This document shows positions 11,746-25,000 of a stretch of 64,000 nt of DNA, piece by piece (positions within the stretch are counted from its first letter, which is position 1; every line of letters starts with the position of its first letter). The notes beneath the pieces were generated by a model. That model was not told the origin of the DNA, searched no databases, and was given only the letters and a program-made list of their open reading frames with translations. The translations under genes were made by a program, and so were the position numbers. This DNA comes from Pseudoscleropodium purum (taxonomy: Eukaryota > Streptophyta > Bryopsida > Hypnales > Brachytheciaceae). The stretch lies in NCBI GenBank assembly GCA_963969395.1, contig OZ017799.1, positions 5,086,501 through 5,150,500 on the forward strand, in the 5' to 3' direction.

Positions 11746-12679
11746 TTAATCCCTAAAGTTCCTTGACTATGTTTTTGCCAAAAACACTCCAAAACTGCCA
11801 TTTTGTGGACAAGTTTCAAAATTTAGAAAAAGAATATTTTTAGACACATGTAACCATAGGACCTTGTAGTAAATTGTTTTGAAAATATGTGAAAAAAATT
11901 TCAGAAATTTCCACCGTGTAGATTGCAAGATATTAGCATTTGAAGTGACAAAAATCATTTTTTTGTTCCTGTAAAAAACAGGGCAGTTGAACTTCACATG
12001 GTCAAATTTATATGAAAAAATGTTCAAAATGATTGCAACTCTTTGGATTCATTCTTCCAGGCATGTTGGATACATGCTTGAAAAACTTCAGATCATTTGG
12101 AATTGTACAACAAATAGGAAAAAAATAGTAAGTAGGTAGTAGTAGAGAATGATTCAAAATACTAAATTATTAAGAACTTAAATATGGAATTGAAAAATGT
12201 TAATTCCAATGGTTGAAATGTTGTAATAAACAATTTACATCCTAGGATTTTATTTTTTTTCAAAAATATTGAAAATTGGGTAAGATAAAGGATTTCAAAG
12301 TTTATTTTAGTATAGGGAATCCATAACTGCCCGCAAACAAAAAAATCTTCATAACTTTTGAGTCATTGATCAGAATGGAATGATTCAAAGCTTTTCTTGC
12401 ATATATAAGTCTAGAAAACCAATTTCAAATTTTGATTGTTGAAAAAAATGATTTTTTCTTATCTGCCTAGACTGCCCGAGTTGAGAAACAAATTACATAT
12501 TAGGCTATAATTTTTTATTCCTATTTCCAAATGTCATAAAATTTGTTGTACATGAAAGATATTCCTCATCTACACCTTATATTACAATTTCAGCCTTAAA
12601 TATGAAAAATTTTGGTCACAGTGGCCTACCCAAAATTTCTATGTTGCGAAAAAATACAATCCAATCTTTTAGGGGTTAA
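11746..12679 (-). mobile_element. TTAA family, copy 4 (subtype B)
   Basis: Full-length copy bounded by TTAATCCCTAAAGTTCCTT and CTTTTAGGGGTTAA. TTAA occurs at both edges and the outer flanks are unlike. The subtype B module (gaaagatattcctcatctac) lies near the right end. An 86-codon frame on the minus strand (11767-12027) also occurs in the copy at 33562-34491. Confidence 0.8.
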
Positions 12680-15600
12680 GGATTTGTTCATTTGTATGAA
12701 GGTCAATTCTTTGTTGCCAATGTCTCCCAAATCAAAAATGGGGCTCACAAATTTTTAGTCTTCAATGGGCATTATTGGTAGGCAAAGCCCTAGTACATAT
12801 TTTTGCAAACTTTTAAGTGATATGAGTATAATTCTTCATTTACATTATCACAAAGTCTCTATCCATTGATTATTTATAGTTTTATTGGAGATTGTAAAAG
12901 TTTAATAGATATTCAATTATTGAAGTGACAAATAGGTCCTACAAAGTCATTATGTCATTAGCAAAAGAACACTAAATCAATGTTGTAGTTACATCATTTT
13001 TGTATACATTAATATTTGAAGAATTAGAGCAAATCATTTTTATTTTAGCAATGTTTTATGGAATTAATGTATGAAAATCAAGTACAATACATACTTAAAT
13101 TCTTTGAGTGTTGGTAAAATTAAGACTAGTAAATTTTGTGCACAATGTTTAACCCTTGAATGCCTAAGCCTTTTCAAGTGTGTTTTGACTATGGAAAAAG
13201 AGCATGGGCTTATAATTATCTCCAATGAAGCAAATTTAAAAAAAATCTAATTGTATAGATTTTTAAAGAGCTTGCTTATTAGTATGAACATCAATTTTGA
13301 GTGCAAAATTGCATAGGAATTGTGAGATTATAACAAAAAAAATATACATTTTTTATTTTTAGTATATTGTTCCTCCCCACAATGTTTCATAAATTCGCAC
13401 ATAAAAGTTTTTTGGGATTGGAGGTAACACAAACAACTACAAGTTGTGTTAGCATACTGAAATGCACTTTCAAAAAACTTAATTTCACATAAAAAGCTAT
13501 CAAATTCATTACATAATCCACTTGTGCAATTGTTGAAATGCAATTTTTTTAAAGTATAAATTGCAAATAATCCAAATCAATACAATTTTCTTGTTTAAAT
13601 TTTCAATGGTGAAAAAAACAAAAAACTTTACTCTTTCCATTTGAACCATTTTCAAAGCTAATGGATGATTACAAGTCTTTAGATCTCAAATCAAGTAAAA
13701 TTAGCAAATTTTATTCAAAGTTGGGAATTTGGGAAATGAAGAAAAATTAGCAAGCTTTATTCTTCTACAAATGGACATACATGGCTTTAAAGACCTCTCA
13801 AAAATCAAATGTTTACCTTTTTGGTGAAAAATAAAAAATTTCAATATTTAATTTCCTTACCTGCCCAAAAAGAACTTTTAAATGGTCAAAGGAATTTAAC
13901 TACTAACACCAAAATGAGCATGAAATTTCAAAATGACAATATATGATTGGCTCAGCATTTAGGAATTAAAACTTAAAAAGTGTAAAAATTCAATTGAAGA
14001 GTTTATCTTTTTCTAAAGAAAGTAATTAGTCTAGATTCTTTGAAAGGTATAAGGGAGTAAAAAAAGACTCTACTCTGACTTCATTTCAATTTCTTATGCT
14101 CTTGAACTGCTAGTCAACTTTGCCAATCATCTTTAATTTTGCCAATTATGGAATATCTTGCTATTTGGATATTTTTGGATGTTGGAATGTGGCATGAAAC
14201 TTATTAAAGCATGTTATTAGCATAAAGGAGCTATAATAATTTTTAGTGGGATTTTACCACACCCTAGGTAGTTTCTAAGAATTGTCCATCATAAATTTGG
14301 GTGGTTGATTGCTTAGAAGAGGATCTTCTATAAATCAAAAAAATTTGGAATTTTTTATAGAACCCCTCATAGAATTCTTCAAAAGATGTGCAAGTTCATA
14401 TTTTTACTTTGCACATTCAAAGAAGGAGAATAAAATCTTGCTATTTCTTTTAATTATTGACAAACAAAGTATCTTTTACACGAAAGGAAATCTTGGCAAA
14501 CTAATTTTGTTGTTGGACTCCTAGAGCAATTTCATTTAGGAACCAATGTACTTTATCCATAGATACTTTAAATTGGTCCATCTTGAGTTTGTGTTGCTTG
14601 TATGCTAACTATTGGAATTTCTATTATTTTTGGGAATAAAATAGAAAACCAAAACTTATATTTGGAAATTGACTTAAAGATCTTACTATGGTTTCTTGGG
14701 GACAATTTATTCAAAAAAAGTTACATATATAGTAGGTTTAGGAAGCTTGAATACTATTTATTCAATATTTACAATTTCTACAATTTCTAGATTTTTTTGT
14801 CTATTCACATGTGGAATTTTGGATAATTTATGGTGTAATACTCTATTTTAAATAAAATACCATATTGGCATGTAACATAATTGATTTAGTTCAACACTCT
14901 TTTTTGAAATTTTTGCATAATAAACCTAATTAAAATTGTAAAAACAAAAAACAAAACAAATCTATGAGTCCCAAATAATAAATTAGGAGCTCATAACACT
15001 GACATAGGACATTTTGAAATATAAAACTAAGAACTTGATTGTGCTCATATAACACCATGAGTGGGTAATAAAGCTTTTATAAGGTGCAATCTCATTTTCT
15101 TATTTTGCACTTTTGAAACAAAGATGTACATCAATAGTTTCCTCATTTTTAATAAATTGTATAATATCTTTTATTTAGTAGAGAATCTTAGCACCTTTAT
15201 TATACTCTAGGACTTGGAAAAATCTTTGTAGTTGAATATGCTTTTTTTGGCCCTTGGTCACTTGATTTTATCACCTCTTTTTTAAACTAGAATTTTGTAT
15301 AGGTATAATTTCCTCATTTTCTTTCAAGGGGCAGTAAATTTGAGAGACTTGCTATCCTATGATCTACTTGGAATATGCTAGTCGTAAAGATGACTTTGGA
15401 AACATATTTTGAAAGGTTCAGCCAATTAATCACATGTATAGGATTTGTTTGTTCGTGTAGATTTTGTTTTAGTTGGATATCTTGCTAATTCAATTGGAAC
15501 CTTCTATCTTTTCATTTTTGACTATTGATACTATTCTAAGGTTTCTAGTGTCGTCTTTCCTAATTCTTAAGCCCCAAGACCATTTGATGTTTTGGCAAGT

Positions 15601-15949
15601 GTAACTTTCTTTCAAGTTGATATCCTTACTTGCGTATTTCCTACAGTAAGAGAATACTTTTTGTTGCATAAGTCAAAAAGTAAAGAAAATGTGAGCCTTG
15701 GTGAGAATTTGTAGGCTCACAAGCTATAAACTATTAAAAACTTAAAGTCTATACAATAAAAAAAATACAATATTATTCCATATTCTAAACTTTCTTAGGA
15801 TTTTTTTGAATTAGAGGTTGTCATAGCTGATTAGTATGGTATGAAATTGTTTCTATATTTCAAAATAATCACCACAAAATTAAAGTCTATAGTGCAAACA
15901 ATTTTTAGATATATTATTTTAAGAGTATTGAGTAGAGTAGTAAGTATTA
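12680..15949. other. No recognisable gene in 3.3 kb
   Basis: Low-GC sequence with short frames only. A cysteine-rich 71-codon minus-strand frame (13328-13543) and two plus-strand frames near 14.3-14.8 kb show no family motifs. Confidence 0.45.
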
Positions 15950-16058
15950 ATAGTAAGTAGAAAGAAGTAGAGAATGATTCAAAATACAAAATTGTTAAGA
16001 GCTTAGCTATGGAATTGAAAAATGCTAATCTCAATTATAAGAATGTTGTAATAAACAT
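15950..16058 (-). mobile_element. TTAA family, copy 5, left part (interrupted)
   Basis: The family text gtagaaagaagtagagaatg through gttgtaataaacat appears here, is broken by about 580 bp of foreign DNA, and resumes at 16642. The CCCCTAAAG end normally found further left is missing. Confidence 0.65.
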
Positions 16059-16641
16059 GTGTGAAGTGAGGTCTATCTTTTGAGTGGATTATGATGATTT
16101 TCACTCATGGATATTCAATTTGATTCATCCTTAAGATTAATTTTCAGATTAATTTCCAACCACATCCACTCCCACCCCCTTACTTGTATTTTTTCTAGAC
16201 AACCCCCTTGCAATTGATATGGGATTATGTGATTTCTATATATACATCCTTTGTATTTATGTTTGTACACCAATATCTATAATTTGTATGTATATATTCC
16301 ATATTCCATATCCATATACCATATATTTATATTCAGCATCCAATACCATATTCAATATCCAACATCATATTCAATATCCATATTCAACATTCGTATCTGT
16401 GGCAGCGGAGGGGGTCCTATTGTTTTTATAAACTCATTGGATGGGCATGAATTTTTAGGACTGGGGGTTTGGCAGGACATTTCTATCATAACATGAGCAA
16501 GTATTTTTGTGTTTCACTCACAAAAAAATAAATCAATAGCTATAGCAAGTTGCAATGGATAGTGGGCACTTCAATCTACAGTTCACATTTCCTCTTTGGA
16601 GGTGGGGGCAAAAGTAGATGGTGCAATAATTTTAGGAGATA
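16059..16641 (-). mobile_element. Insertion carrying repeat R3 (degenerate tatccatattca array)
   Basis: Sits inside a TTAA-family copy and is bracketed by the 11-bp repeat gtaataaacat at 16048-16058 and 16642-16652, as expected of a target duplication. The interior holds a degenerate array of 6-12 bp units (atattccatatccatatacc) and a C-rich segment (ccactcccacccccttac). Both match, in inverse orientation, the repeats at 26310-26850 and 48130-48610. No terminal inverted repeat or coding sequence was seen. Confidence 0.55.
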
Positions 16642-17114
16642 GTAATAAACATTCTACATCCTATGATTTTATTTTTTTCAAAAAATATTGAAAATTGAGT
16701 AAAATAAAGGACTTTAATGAAAGTTTCTTTTAGAGTAGAGAATTTGTAACTACCTACAAATTAAAACTCCTCATAAGTTTCATCTCATTAATCAAAATAA
16801 AACATTGTTTCAAAGCCTTCCAGTCTTCCACGTATATGTAAATCTATTGAACCAATTTCTAATTTTTGTTTCTAAAAAAAGTAATTTTTTTATCTACATG
16901 GATTGTCCAACTAAGGAAAAAAACTTACATCATATAACAATTTTTAAACCATGTAATTAGAAGTTATGAAAATTGTTGGGCCTTAAAGAAAAACCTTGTT
17001 CCAATGTTGTGGGAAATTTTCAAAGAAAATAATAGAAACTTTGTTTGTAGTGATCTACCCAAAATTGTTGTGTTGCCAAAAAAACCCAGCTTGGTCCTTT
17101 AAAAGTTAAGCAAT
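16642..17114 (-). mobile_element. TTAA family, copy 5, right part (subtype A)
   Basis: Continuation of copy 5 from ataaacattctacatcctat to the decayed terminus ggtcctttaaaagttaa. It carries the subtype A module (gttgggccttaaag). Confidence 0.65.
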
Positions 17115-17267
17115 TGGTGGATAAATGACAATGATTTAATGAATATAAAAAAATTTGATTATTATTTCAAAATTTCAAATCACCTTGCCTTATATGATTA
17201 GGATCATTATATATTCATCACCATGTATGTTATAACAAATAAGTTCATTGTCTTTAATTGTCCTTGT

Positions 17268-17475
17268 TTAGCCCCTAAAGGACCAAGTTGCTTTTTTTGG
17301 CTATATAGAAATCTTGGGCATGTGTGTGTGACTAGAGATTTTCAAAGGCAAGAACAAGGAATATCTTTCATATGTATTAAATTTCATGACATTTGGAAAT
17401 AGAAGTCAAAAGTTATAGCCTAATATATTACTTTTTCCTATAATTGGGCAATTTAGGTAGATAAAAAAAATCACT
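17268..17475 (+). mobile_element. TTAA family, copy 6 (subtype B, truncated)
   Basis: Begins TTAGCCCCTAAAGGACCAAG and carries the subtype B module (aacaaggaatatctttcata). It stops near 17475, just left of the retrotransposon remnant. No continuation was seen beyond the retrotransposon. Confidence 0.65.
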
Positions 17476-17600
17476 ACAATCTAGGTTTTGCCTACTTTGC
17501 AAAAACTCAAGACTATAGTATAGGGCTTCAAAATCTAGGGAATAGTCAAATAGTCTAACATTTTGTGGCTAAAGTCACATGTATTTTAGAATATTGTGGA

Positions 17601-17658
17601 TGTTATGACCAGATTATAACATTTGGTCTAAACAAGGGAGGAGAATGAAAGCAACCGG
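17601..17658 (+). repeat. 5' LTR fragment of the chromovirus
   Basis: About 58 bp (tgttatgaccagattataac through ggaggagaatgaaagcaacc) match the start of the 3' LTR at 19890. The fragment joins pol directly. The rest of the 5' LTR, the primer-binding site, gag and protease are missing, so this is an internal deletion. Confidence 0.6.
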
Positions 17659-19887
17659 CAGTTTAGGACTGGAAATGTGTGAGGACAAGGTACAAATCAT
17701 CAAAGATAGGCTAGTGCCAAAGAATGTCAATGAAGTTCAATCATTCTTGGGCTTTGCTAATTTCTATCAACGGTTCAAAAGCAATTACTCACGGATTGTG
17801 GTCCGACTAATAACCTTGACCTGCAAAGATCAATTATTTCAATGGACCCCTCAAGCTAATGATGCTTTTAATAAGCTCCAAGTCTAGTTTTGTGAAGCTC
17901 TGATATTGTTACACCCTAATTTTCAACGACCTTTCATTGTAGAAATGGATGCATTGGACATTGCAACAGAGGAAATTATTTCCCAATATATAGATGACGG
18001 GCATCTTCACTAGTGTACATATCAAAGTTCAAAGATGTCTCCAATTGAACCAAATTATGACATCTACGACACGGAACTTTTAAGCATTGTTCACGCATTT
18101 CAAGATTGGAGAGTTTATTTGGAATGGTCACCACATGAGGTTCAAGTAATTCCCGACCACAAAAACCTCGAACACTTTCTCACAACCATGCAACTTAACC
18201 GATGACAAGCTTGGTGGTCTGAACTATTATCTTCTTTTTCTTTTACCATTCAACATCGACCAAGAGTAATGAATGCACGAACTGACGTTCTTTCTAGACA
18301 CACTAATGTTATTGAAGAAGGGGCGCAACAATCGAGACCTTTGTTAAAATTGAAAGCTTTGGAAGCATGCAAACTAGTTTGGACAAATGATCAAATTTTA
18401 GAACAGCTTCAATTGGCAACAATAGAGGATTCATCACTCTGGCTAATACTGACAAATTTTGAAGATGGGGCAAATTAAGCTCCAATTGATGTCTATTGGT
18501 GGTACTATGGGTACAAATTCCCAAAAGGAATCCTTTGTTTCTAGGATAAAGTCTTTGTTCTAGATGACGATGAACTCTAGCGGCAAATCTTAAGGTTGAG
18601 GCACAATGCTTCATCTATGGGACACCAAGGTCGATCAAAAACCTTAGACTTAGTTGCTAGAACATTCTACTTGCCAATGCTTTGGAGATATGTAAATCGG
18701 TGTGTTGATGGGTGTGACACATGCTAGAGATTGAAACCCTCACATCACGCACCTTATAGGTTGCTACAACCTATTTTGGACACTAAGGCTCTATGGAAGT
18801 GGGTCACAACCGATTTCATTGTAAAGCTACCCAATAGCAACAGATACGACATAGTTCTGGTTGTCATGGATAAGAACACCAAGCTAGTGCATTTTATTCT
18901 GACTAACAAGACCATTGATTCCAATGGGACTGCCAACTTGTACCTCTACCATGTATGGAAGCACCATGGAATACCCAATGAAATCATTTCCGATCGTCGC
19001 CCAGTGTTTGTTTCTAAGTTCATGAGATGATTATATAAACTTTTACAAATTCGGCCCTCTCCAACAACAACTTTCTACCTCTAATCAGATGGACAAACAT
19101 AGTGGGTCAATCAAATTTTTGAGCAATTTATGCATATGTTTACCACAAGACAACATGACAATTGGACTGACTTAGTACCTATAGCTGAATTTGCATATAA
19201 CAATGCAATTTATTCCACTACCAGGTTGTCACCATTTTACACGACTTATGGATACCATCCTTCACTTTCATTTATAACCCCCTCAACATCAATAGTACCA
19301 GCTACTAAAGACCAGATTCAATATTTGCACTAAATTCATGAGGAGATTAAAGCTATGATAAAGATTGCAAGAAATCATGCAAAGAAAAATTAATGATGGC
19401 AGGCCTCATTTGCACCACATCTTCAAAGTTGGGGATAAGGTGCTCTTCTAACATGATAATATTGCTACTACAATTCCATCACAAAAATTAACATCTAAAT
19501 TTTTAGGGCCCTTTCTAATTATAGCCAAGCTCTCCGATGTGGTTTACCACTTAAAATTACCAAAGACATTATGAATTTATGATGTATTCCACAACTTTTT
19601 ACTTGAAAAGTATCGCCAAGACACGATCATGGGCTGTAAGAGGAAGTCCCCTCCACCTATCATAACTCCAGAGGGTGATATAGAATGGGAGGTGGATCAA
19701 ATATTTGCCTATAGGCTATTTGGACGGTGGAAAAAATTGTGATATTTAGTTTCTTGGGTAGGTTACAGACCTGAGTAGAATTTGTAGGATACGTTGTGGG
19801 AACCTATGGAACATTTGCCGAATGCACCAGATGTAGTACAAGATTTCCATCGTCGCGATCCAATTGCAGCAAAACTGGAAAGGTAAT
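17659..19887 (+). pseudogene. Ty3/gypsy chromovirus pol remnant (RT end, RNase H, integrase, chromodomain)
   Basis: This is the decayed 3' half of a chromodomain retrotransposon polyprotein. One frame runs from 17645 to about 19332 with about ten point-mutation stops. A frameshift near 19385 then leads into the C-terminal part. In order there are: the RT connection region (EVQSFLGFANFYQRF); RNase H with Asp in VEMDALD, Glu in ELLSIVHAF and Asp in DHKNLEHF; the integrase zinc finger (H...GH and CVDGCDTC); the integrase core with Asp in TTDFIVKLPN and in ISDRRP; and, after the shift, a chromodomain (WEVDQIF, then LVSWVGYRPE, then WEPMEHLPNAPDVVQDFHRR). The integrase Glu region is damaged, with a stop in place of Glu before WVNQ. 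It cannot be active. The FHRR ending recalls fungal/Tcn1-like chromoviruses more than the common seed-plant Reina or Tekay clades, but that placement is uncertain. Confidence 0.9.
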
Positions 19888-19889
19888 AA

Positions 19890-20226
19890 TGTTACAATCG
19901 GGTTGTAACAGCTAGACTAAATGAGGGAGGAGAACGGATGCAACCAACAGTTAGTGGTTGAGGAAGTTAGGGCATGTATGCCATCTTCCTCTTTAAAGCT
20001 CTATAAGGGGAGCTTTGTCCCTCACGTTGCATTTTGTCAATCTTAACAATTCCTTCACGGTGCATTAGCACTTCTTTCTATCTATAATTGTCTCAAATTG
20101 TAGAGTTTGCTTTATTAGCACATGGTATTGTAAAAAGAATCACGGCCAGTTGCTTTTATGTCTTGAGTAGGAATGATTGGAATAGAGCATCAACAGTAAT
20201 TTGACCTTGAACCTCAAATCGTGACA
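19890..20226 (+). repeat. 3' LTR of the chromovirus
   Basis: About 337 bp from TGTTACAATC to GTGACA, directly after the chromodomain stop. The first 60 bp match 17601-17658. It starts with a perfect 8-bp hairpin (tgttacaa, loop tcggg, ttgtaaca). A ctctataagg TATA-like motif near 20003 may be the promoter. No 5-bp target duplication was found, as expected with a rearranged 5' side. Confidence 0.65.
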
Positions 20227-21840
20227 ATAAAATATGTATATAACATGAATGCAAGTTTAAAAATTCATTTCATTCTTATTCCCAGGATATAATTTGGTGG
20301 TATGTTTGTTATCAAATGAATGCTAAACACAATGAATGGAGTTTTGGTCTTACCTAGTATTCTACAAGGAGGTCAAATAGTCTGGTCAATAGTTCAAATT
20401 TGGTCAAATCATATTATGCACTGAATGCTCTAGGAACTAATAATACTTTGAAAATATCATACATAATTTATTAATTATTATTCTTAGGAATTTGGGTCAA
20501 TTGATCCAGTAGGTGCCCACCATGAAAAAAACTAAATGTAAAATGCCTAAGTCTGTCAATTCTACATCAAATTGTCTCAGTTAATCTAAAGTATTGTGAG
20601 TTTAGGTGTTATATCTAAAGTTTATCTTTCACCTTAAGCTTTTCTTCTATATTTTTAGGTCTAATGGTCATGTCAAATTGTCCAAACTAACATTGATTAA
20701 TTCCTAAATTCTACATACAAAACATTAGAACAAATCACAAATTGTCCAAACATATAAACTCCAAGACCAAGCACTTAAATTTTACAAAGAATAACCAAGG
20801 AACCTAAAATCACGTAGTATCAATCCTATAACCATGGACTGAGGGCCCTAAAGTCGAGCCCCCCAATAATTGTGCTTGAAATCCCTAATCCACTTGCTCG
20901 AGGCTCCTTTAATTACTACGCCTACTATCGGTGGCAATTCTGATTGCAAATTTTTTAGGCAATTCTTCGACACTAACTGAAATTTTGCAAGGTATATCAA
21001 TCTTACAATAAAACTAAACAAATCCATAATTTTCAACATCAAATTTGAACAACTCATCAGAATTTATTGGTTTGGAAGACTTTAAGTTTGAAGCTTGTAA
21101 TTCCAATTTTGATCTCTACTGCTTTGACTTACACAATGTCAACTTGCAAAGACTTTTCTTGGTATTCTATGTATTCACAACAATCGCCAATACACAAATT
21201 CACAATTGCAACCCTAGTTTTACTGAGAATAGAATTCAGAATTTCAAGGAATCCTTGATTTTCAACCAAGCAAGGGTTTTCTAGCAACCTTCAACAACAA
21301 CTCATTACTCAATTTTGAATCTCAATTTGCAAAATTCTTTGAAACTCTGATTATAGAGCCACACCCATTTTTAAAACTACTATTCTTTTCATTTTAAATT
21401 TTTGTCTACATAGCCCCTTATTTAGCCTATTGATGTCTCCATCAATAGTACTTGACCTTCTTCTTTCGTACTATGTCCTAGTTCCGCATTCTTTTGAGGT
21501 AAGCACGCTCACATGCTTTTTTAATATCATTATCTCATTCCAAAAGACTTTGGATCTTTGTTTGTTGGTACTCCAACCATTTTGTCATGGATTTATACCA
21601 AGTATTAGAAAATTTATTGACGAAATATAGATTTGGTTCCCAAAGGAACTGAGTAGTAGCCATGACTTCTAACATACACTGCTAACGGGTTTCCTACTAC
21701 TACAAAATTGTGTATCTAGAATTCGAGTCTCAAAATGTCAAACCTATTAATATTTATTGTTACCCTATGATCTTTACACATCATCCTCAAAAAATTACAA
21801 AATATTGTAGCTCAAAAACAAATTAGATTAGTGTGGGTGA
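20227..21840. other. No recognisable feature
   Basis: AT-rich sequence with short overlapping frames on both strands. No motif was recognised. Confidence 0.45.
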
Positions 21841-21844
21841 TATG

Positions 21845-22740
21845 CTACTTATAAAATTCTCTATAAGCTAAGGCACAAGAAGTTGGACTATCAAAAGATC
21901 CTAGAATCTTTGGCCAATTGTATTTTACCAAGTCAATTGTAGCTTTAGGATTCCATTTGTATCTTTTTTTACACAAGCAAAAGTGATTGTTAGTCACCAT
22001 TGATATTAAAGGATTCTTTTGCCAATTTGTAGATATAAGCTTATAAACTTTATCATATGGTGTAATTTCTGTAACTAATAATCTATAATCCTTTGTTAGC
22101 CATTCTAGGGCTTTTGCAAAAGGATTTGGTCTTTCAATAGCTATATTTTCGAACATATGATAGTACAGTCCCCAAAATTGACAAGTGGTGTTCCTTGAAT
22201 TGAAGTCCTTAATGTAATTTAAGGTGTTGGCCAGTAAGTTGCAAGTGGTAAATCAAACACAAATGTTTCTTTGACATTACTAATAAGCAAAATCTCTATT
22301 CCAAGAGCATCCAAGGTCTTGAGTAATCTAACATATCCATTTTGGAGGTTGTATAAATAATGACTAGCAGTCAATTCAACCCTCTATGCAATAGCTTCAC
22401 GTTTAGTTACTACAACCAATAAAAAAATGATATCATTTTGGTTCTTCATTTTCTCTCATAATTGAGTCAAATCTAATTTCCACTGTATTCAAATTGGGGG
22501 GGAGGGCTAAGAAAACTAGATTAATTTGACTGTGTTGGTTTGCAATTCAAACCTTTCTTTTGGATATATCCAACAAATCTTCACGTTGATGTTGGTTCAT
22601 TTTATTCTCCAAATTTACATAATATATCAATGCTCTTGCTCCTAGATGAGCAATAGGATCAAGAAGAGTTGACCAATCGATAAGAATGAGATCTCTTCGT
22701 ACTATCATTTCACAAAGGAAGTTTTGCATATTATCAAATT
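21845..22740 (-). pseudogene. Decayed protein-coding remnant, family not recognised
   Basis: Two open stretches on the minus strand (22547-22729 and 21845-22156) read like real protein. The first includes LIDWSTLLDPIAHLGARALI and the second has a WNPKATIDLVKYNWPKILG segment. Stops and frame changes separate them. The composition is less AT-driven than chance frames nearby. It could be part of a retroelement or a pararetrovirus-like insertion, but no diagnostic domain was seen. Confidence 0.3.
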
Positions 22741-25000
22741 TTATTGTTGTCTCCCATACATCTTTAAATTTCTTATTTAATAATTTTTTGGCCCTTTTTT
22801 AAAATAAATATGTTAAGGCATATATTGTATTGCAACTCATAAACTCAATATAAAGAAAAATTAGGTGTTGAATCTTGTTGATGTTGCCACATACATTACT
22901 GAACTCTAGCAACCAAGTCTACTATAGTGTCTAACTCTTGGTGTAGTTCATCGTTCTTAATTTCTATCCTAAGGATTCAATTGAATTGCGAGACTTTGCG
23001 GGAATAATCCACCCAACCCGTTATAATGGTTATTGTCTTAAACCCTACATAACTTAAGGACAAATTATGGTTTAAGTAGGAGGCATGTTGATTAATATTA
23101 TTAAAGAATAATAATAATATTTTAAATTTTAATTAATTAATTGAAAATAATAATAATAATAATAATAATAGAAAAATGGTCAAGTAAAATTATTGAGACG
23201 TCTAAGTCATTGTCTTTCACCAAAAAAAAAATCTAAAATAGTGTGATTGACTTGACAATAAAATATTTTGCATTCATTCTCAAGATTTTAAAAGCATCTC
23301 TTACTCTTTGCATAAAAGAATGTTGATTTGAAGAGTAAACATATTCAATTGCCAACAATATAAAGTGATTCTAGTCGTCTAGAGCATTTAGGTATAGTTT
23401 CATTTCAAATGTAACAAGCTTATTTCAAAATTCCTATTCTACTCTTATTGTCTAACTTTTATTGATAATAATAAAAATATGAGAGTTAAACAAAATTTTA
23501 GAAAGAATGGAAGATGAACTATAAAAAGAATCTCTAAATGAGTTTAAAATAGAATAAGAGAGAACATGACAAACTTTGAGAGAAATTTGCACATAAAAAT
23601 CTATCACTGTTCATTTTTTTTCTTTGTTCAAATAGTTATTTTGAATCTTCCTTAAGGATTTAAGAGAGAAGATGATAATAACCAAAGATAAATTCCTTTG
23701 AACAATCAAATTTATTTGCCTAGTTAAAAACAATTGCCTAGAGAAAGGAGAGGAGAGACAACTATTACAAACCTTGGTCTAAAAGCAGAATCTTGTAAGC
23801 TTGAGAGAACATGATAAGATAAAGAGTGAACTTTATGAATATACATGGATTTTTTGTTATTAAATAAAAAATGCCATCCAAGTGTCTATTAGTTTAACTA
23901 CCTTGTGAGAAAAAGATAAAGAGGGAATATGATAAAATTTGGAGTGCAAATCAAAACCCTCTTATAAATGAATAAATAAAAATGAGTGTACAAATCAAAT
24001 AATGTCAAGAATGTTGAAGGAAATAGATTTGAACTTGAGAAGGTTTCTGGTAAGTTGTGAGATAAATTGAATGAATAGGAGAATAAATGAACAAAACCTA
24101 TTCAAAGAAAATGAGAGTTAAAGCAAGGTGACTTATGAGAAAAACAAATCTTGGGTGAAAATGAAAATAATATAAATTTGTTCTTTCTAAATGTCTACTT
24201 TTTGAAAACATGATAAATAATAAGCTCCTCTAAGTCTATGTATTACAAGCTAAGTTAAAATCTAGACTATGTTGATATTCATGTCTTAAGTTCTTGAATT
24301 ATCTACGTCTCAAACAATTTTACAAGAAAGTTGCCTACCTTTGAGTTGATTATTAAGACTTGAAGCAAAATAAAGCCTAGTAATCACGTAAGATTGCAGA
24401 TAGAGACATTAGTTGGAAATAGTTAAGTCCAAGGAATTGAAAAAGCAGTAATAAAATAAATGTACAAAATGAATGCCTAGAATATTAAGGGAAAAGTAAG
24501 AAATTGAGTAATCTTCTTGTAATGAGTACGAATTGATTGTATGTGAGATGGAAGACTAAAAACTTTAAGAGAAAATGCACTAAAATAGAAAATGAGCATG
24601 ATGATAAGTTTTAGTGTCTACTAGTCTATTCAATAGTGAAGAATAGAAGCACTGAAGGAAGAAAGAAAAGAAAGACAACAGATTTGGGAAGAAGATATGT
24701 TTAACTAAAGTCAAATCTAAAAGTCAAAATCATATGGTCAAATCAAGTTTAAACCTTGAGTCAATTTTTCATTTAGGTCATACAAATGAAAAGAATAACT
24801 AGGCAAATCCATTTCTAATTTTATCCAAAAAAAATTGTCTTTATACTAATTAGGTCAACAAGTCAAACAAACAATTAGATCCTTTTCCTATACCAAAATC
24901 CATTATATAATCTAAATCTTTTAGTTTATGTATCAAGTCTAATAATTCAAAAATTTACAAATCATTGAGTAAGATTCATCCAATAGGAAAGAAGAAGCAA
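22741..25000. other. AT-rich sequence, short AAT microsatellite only
   Basis: An (AAT)n run lies at about 23143-23171. Otherwise no gene, RNA or clear repeat boundary was seen. Confidence 0.45.
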
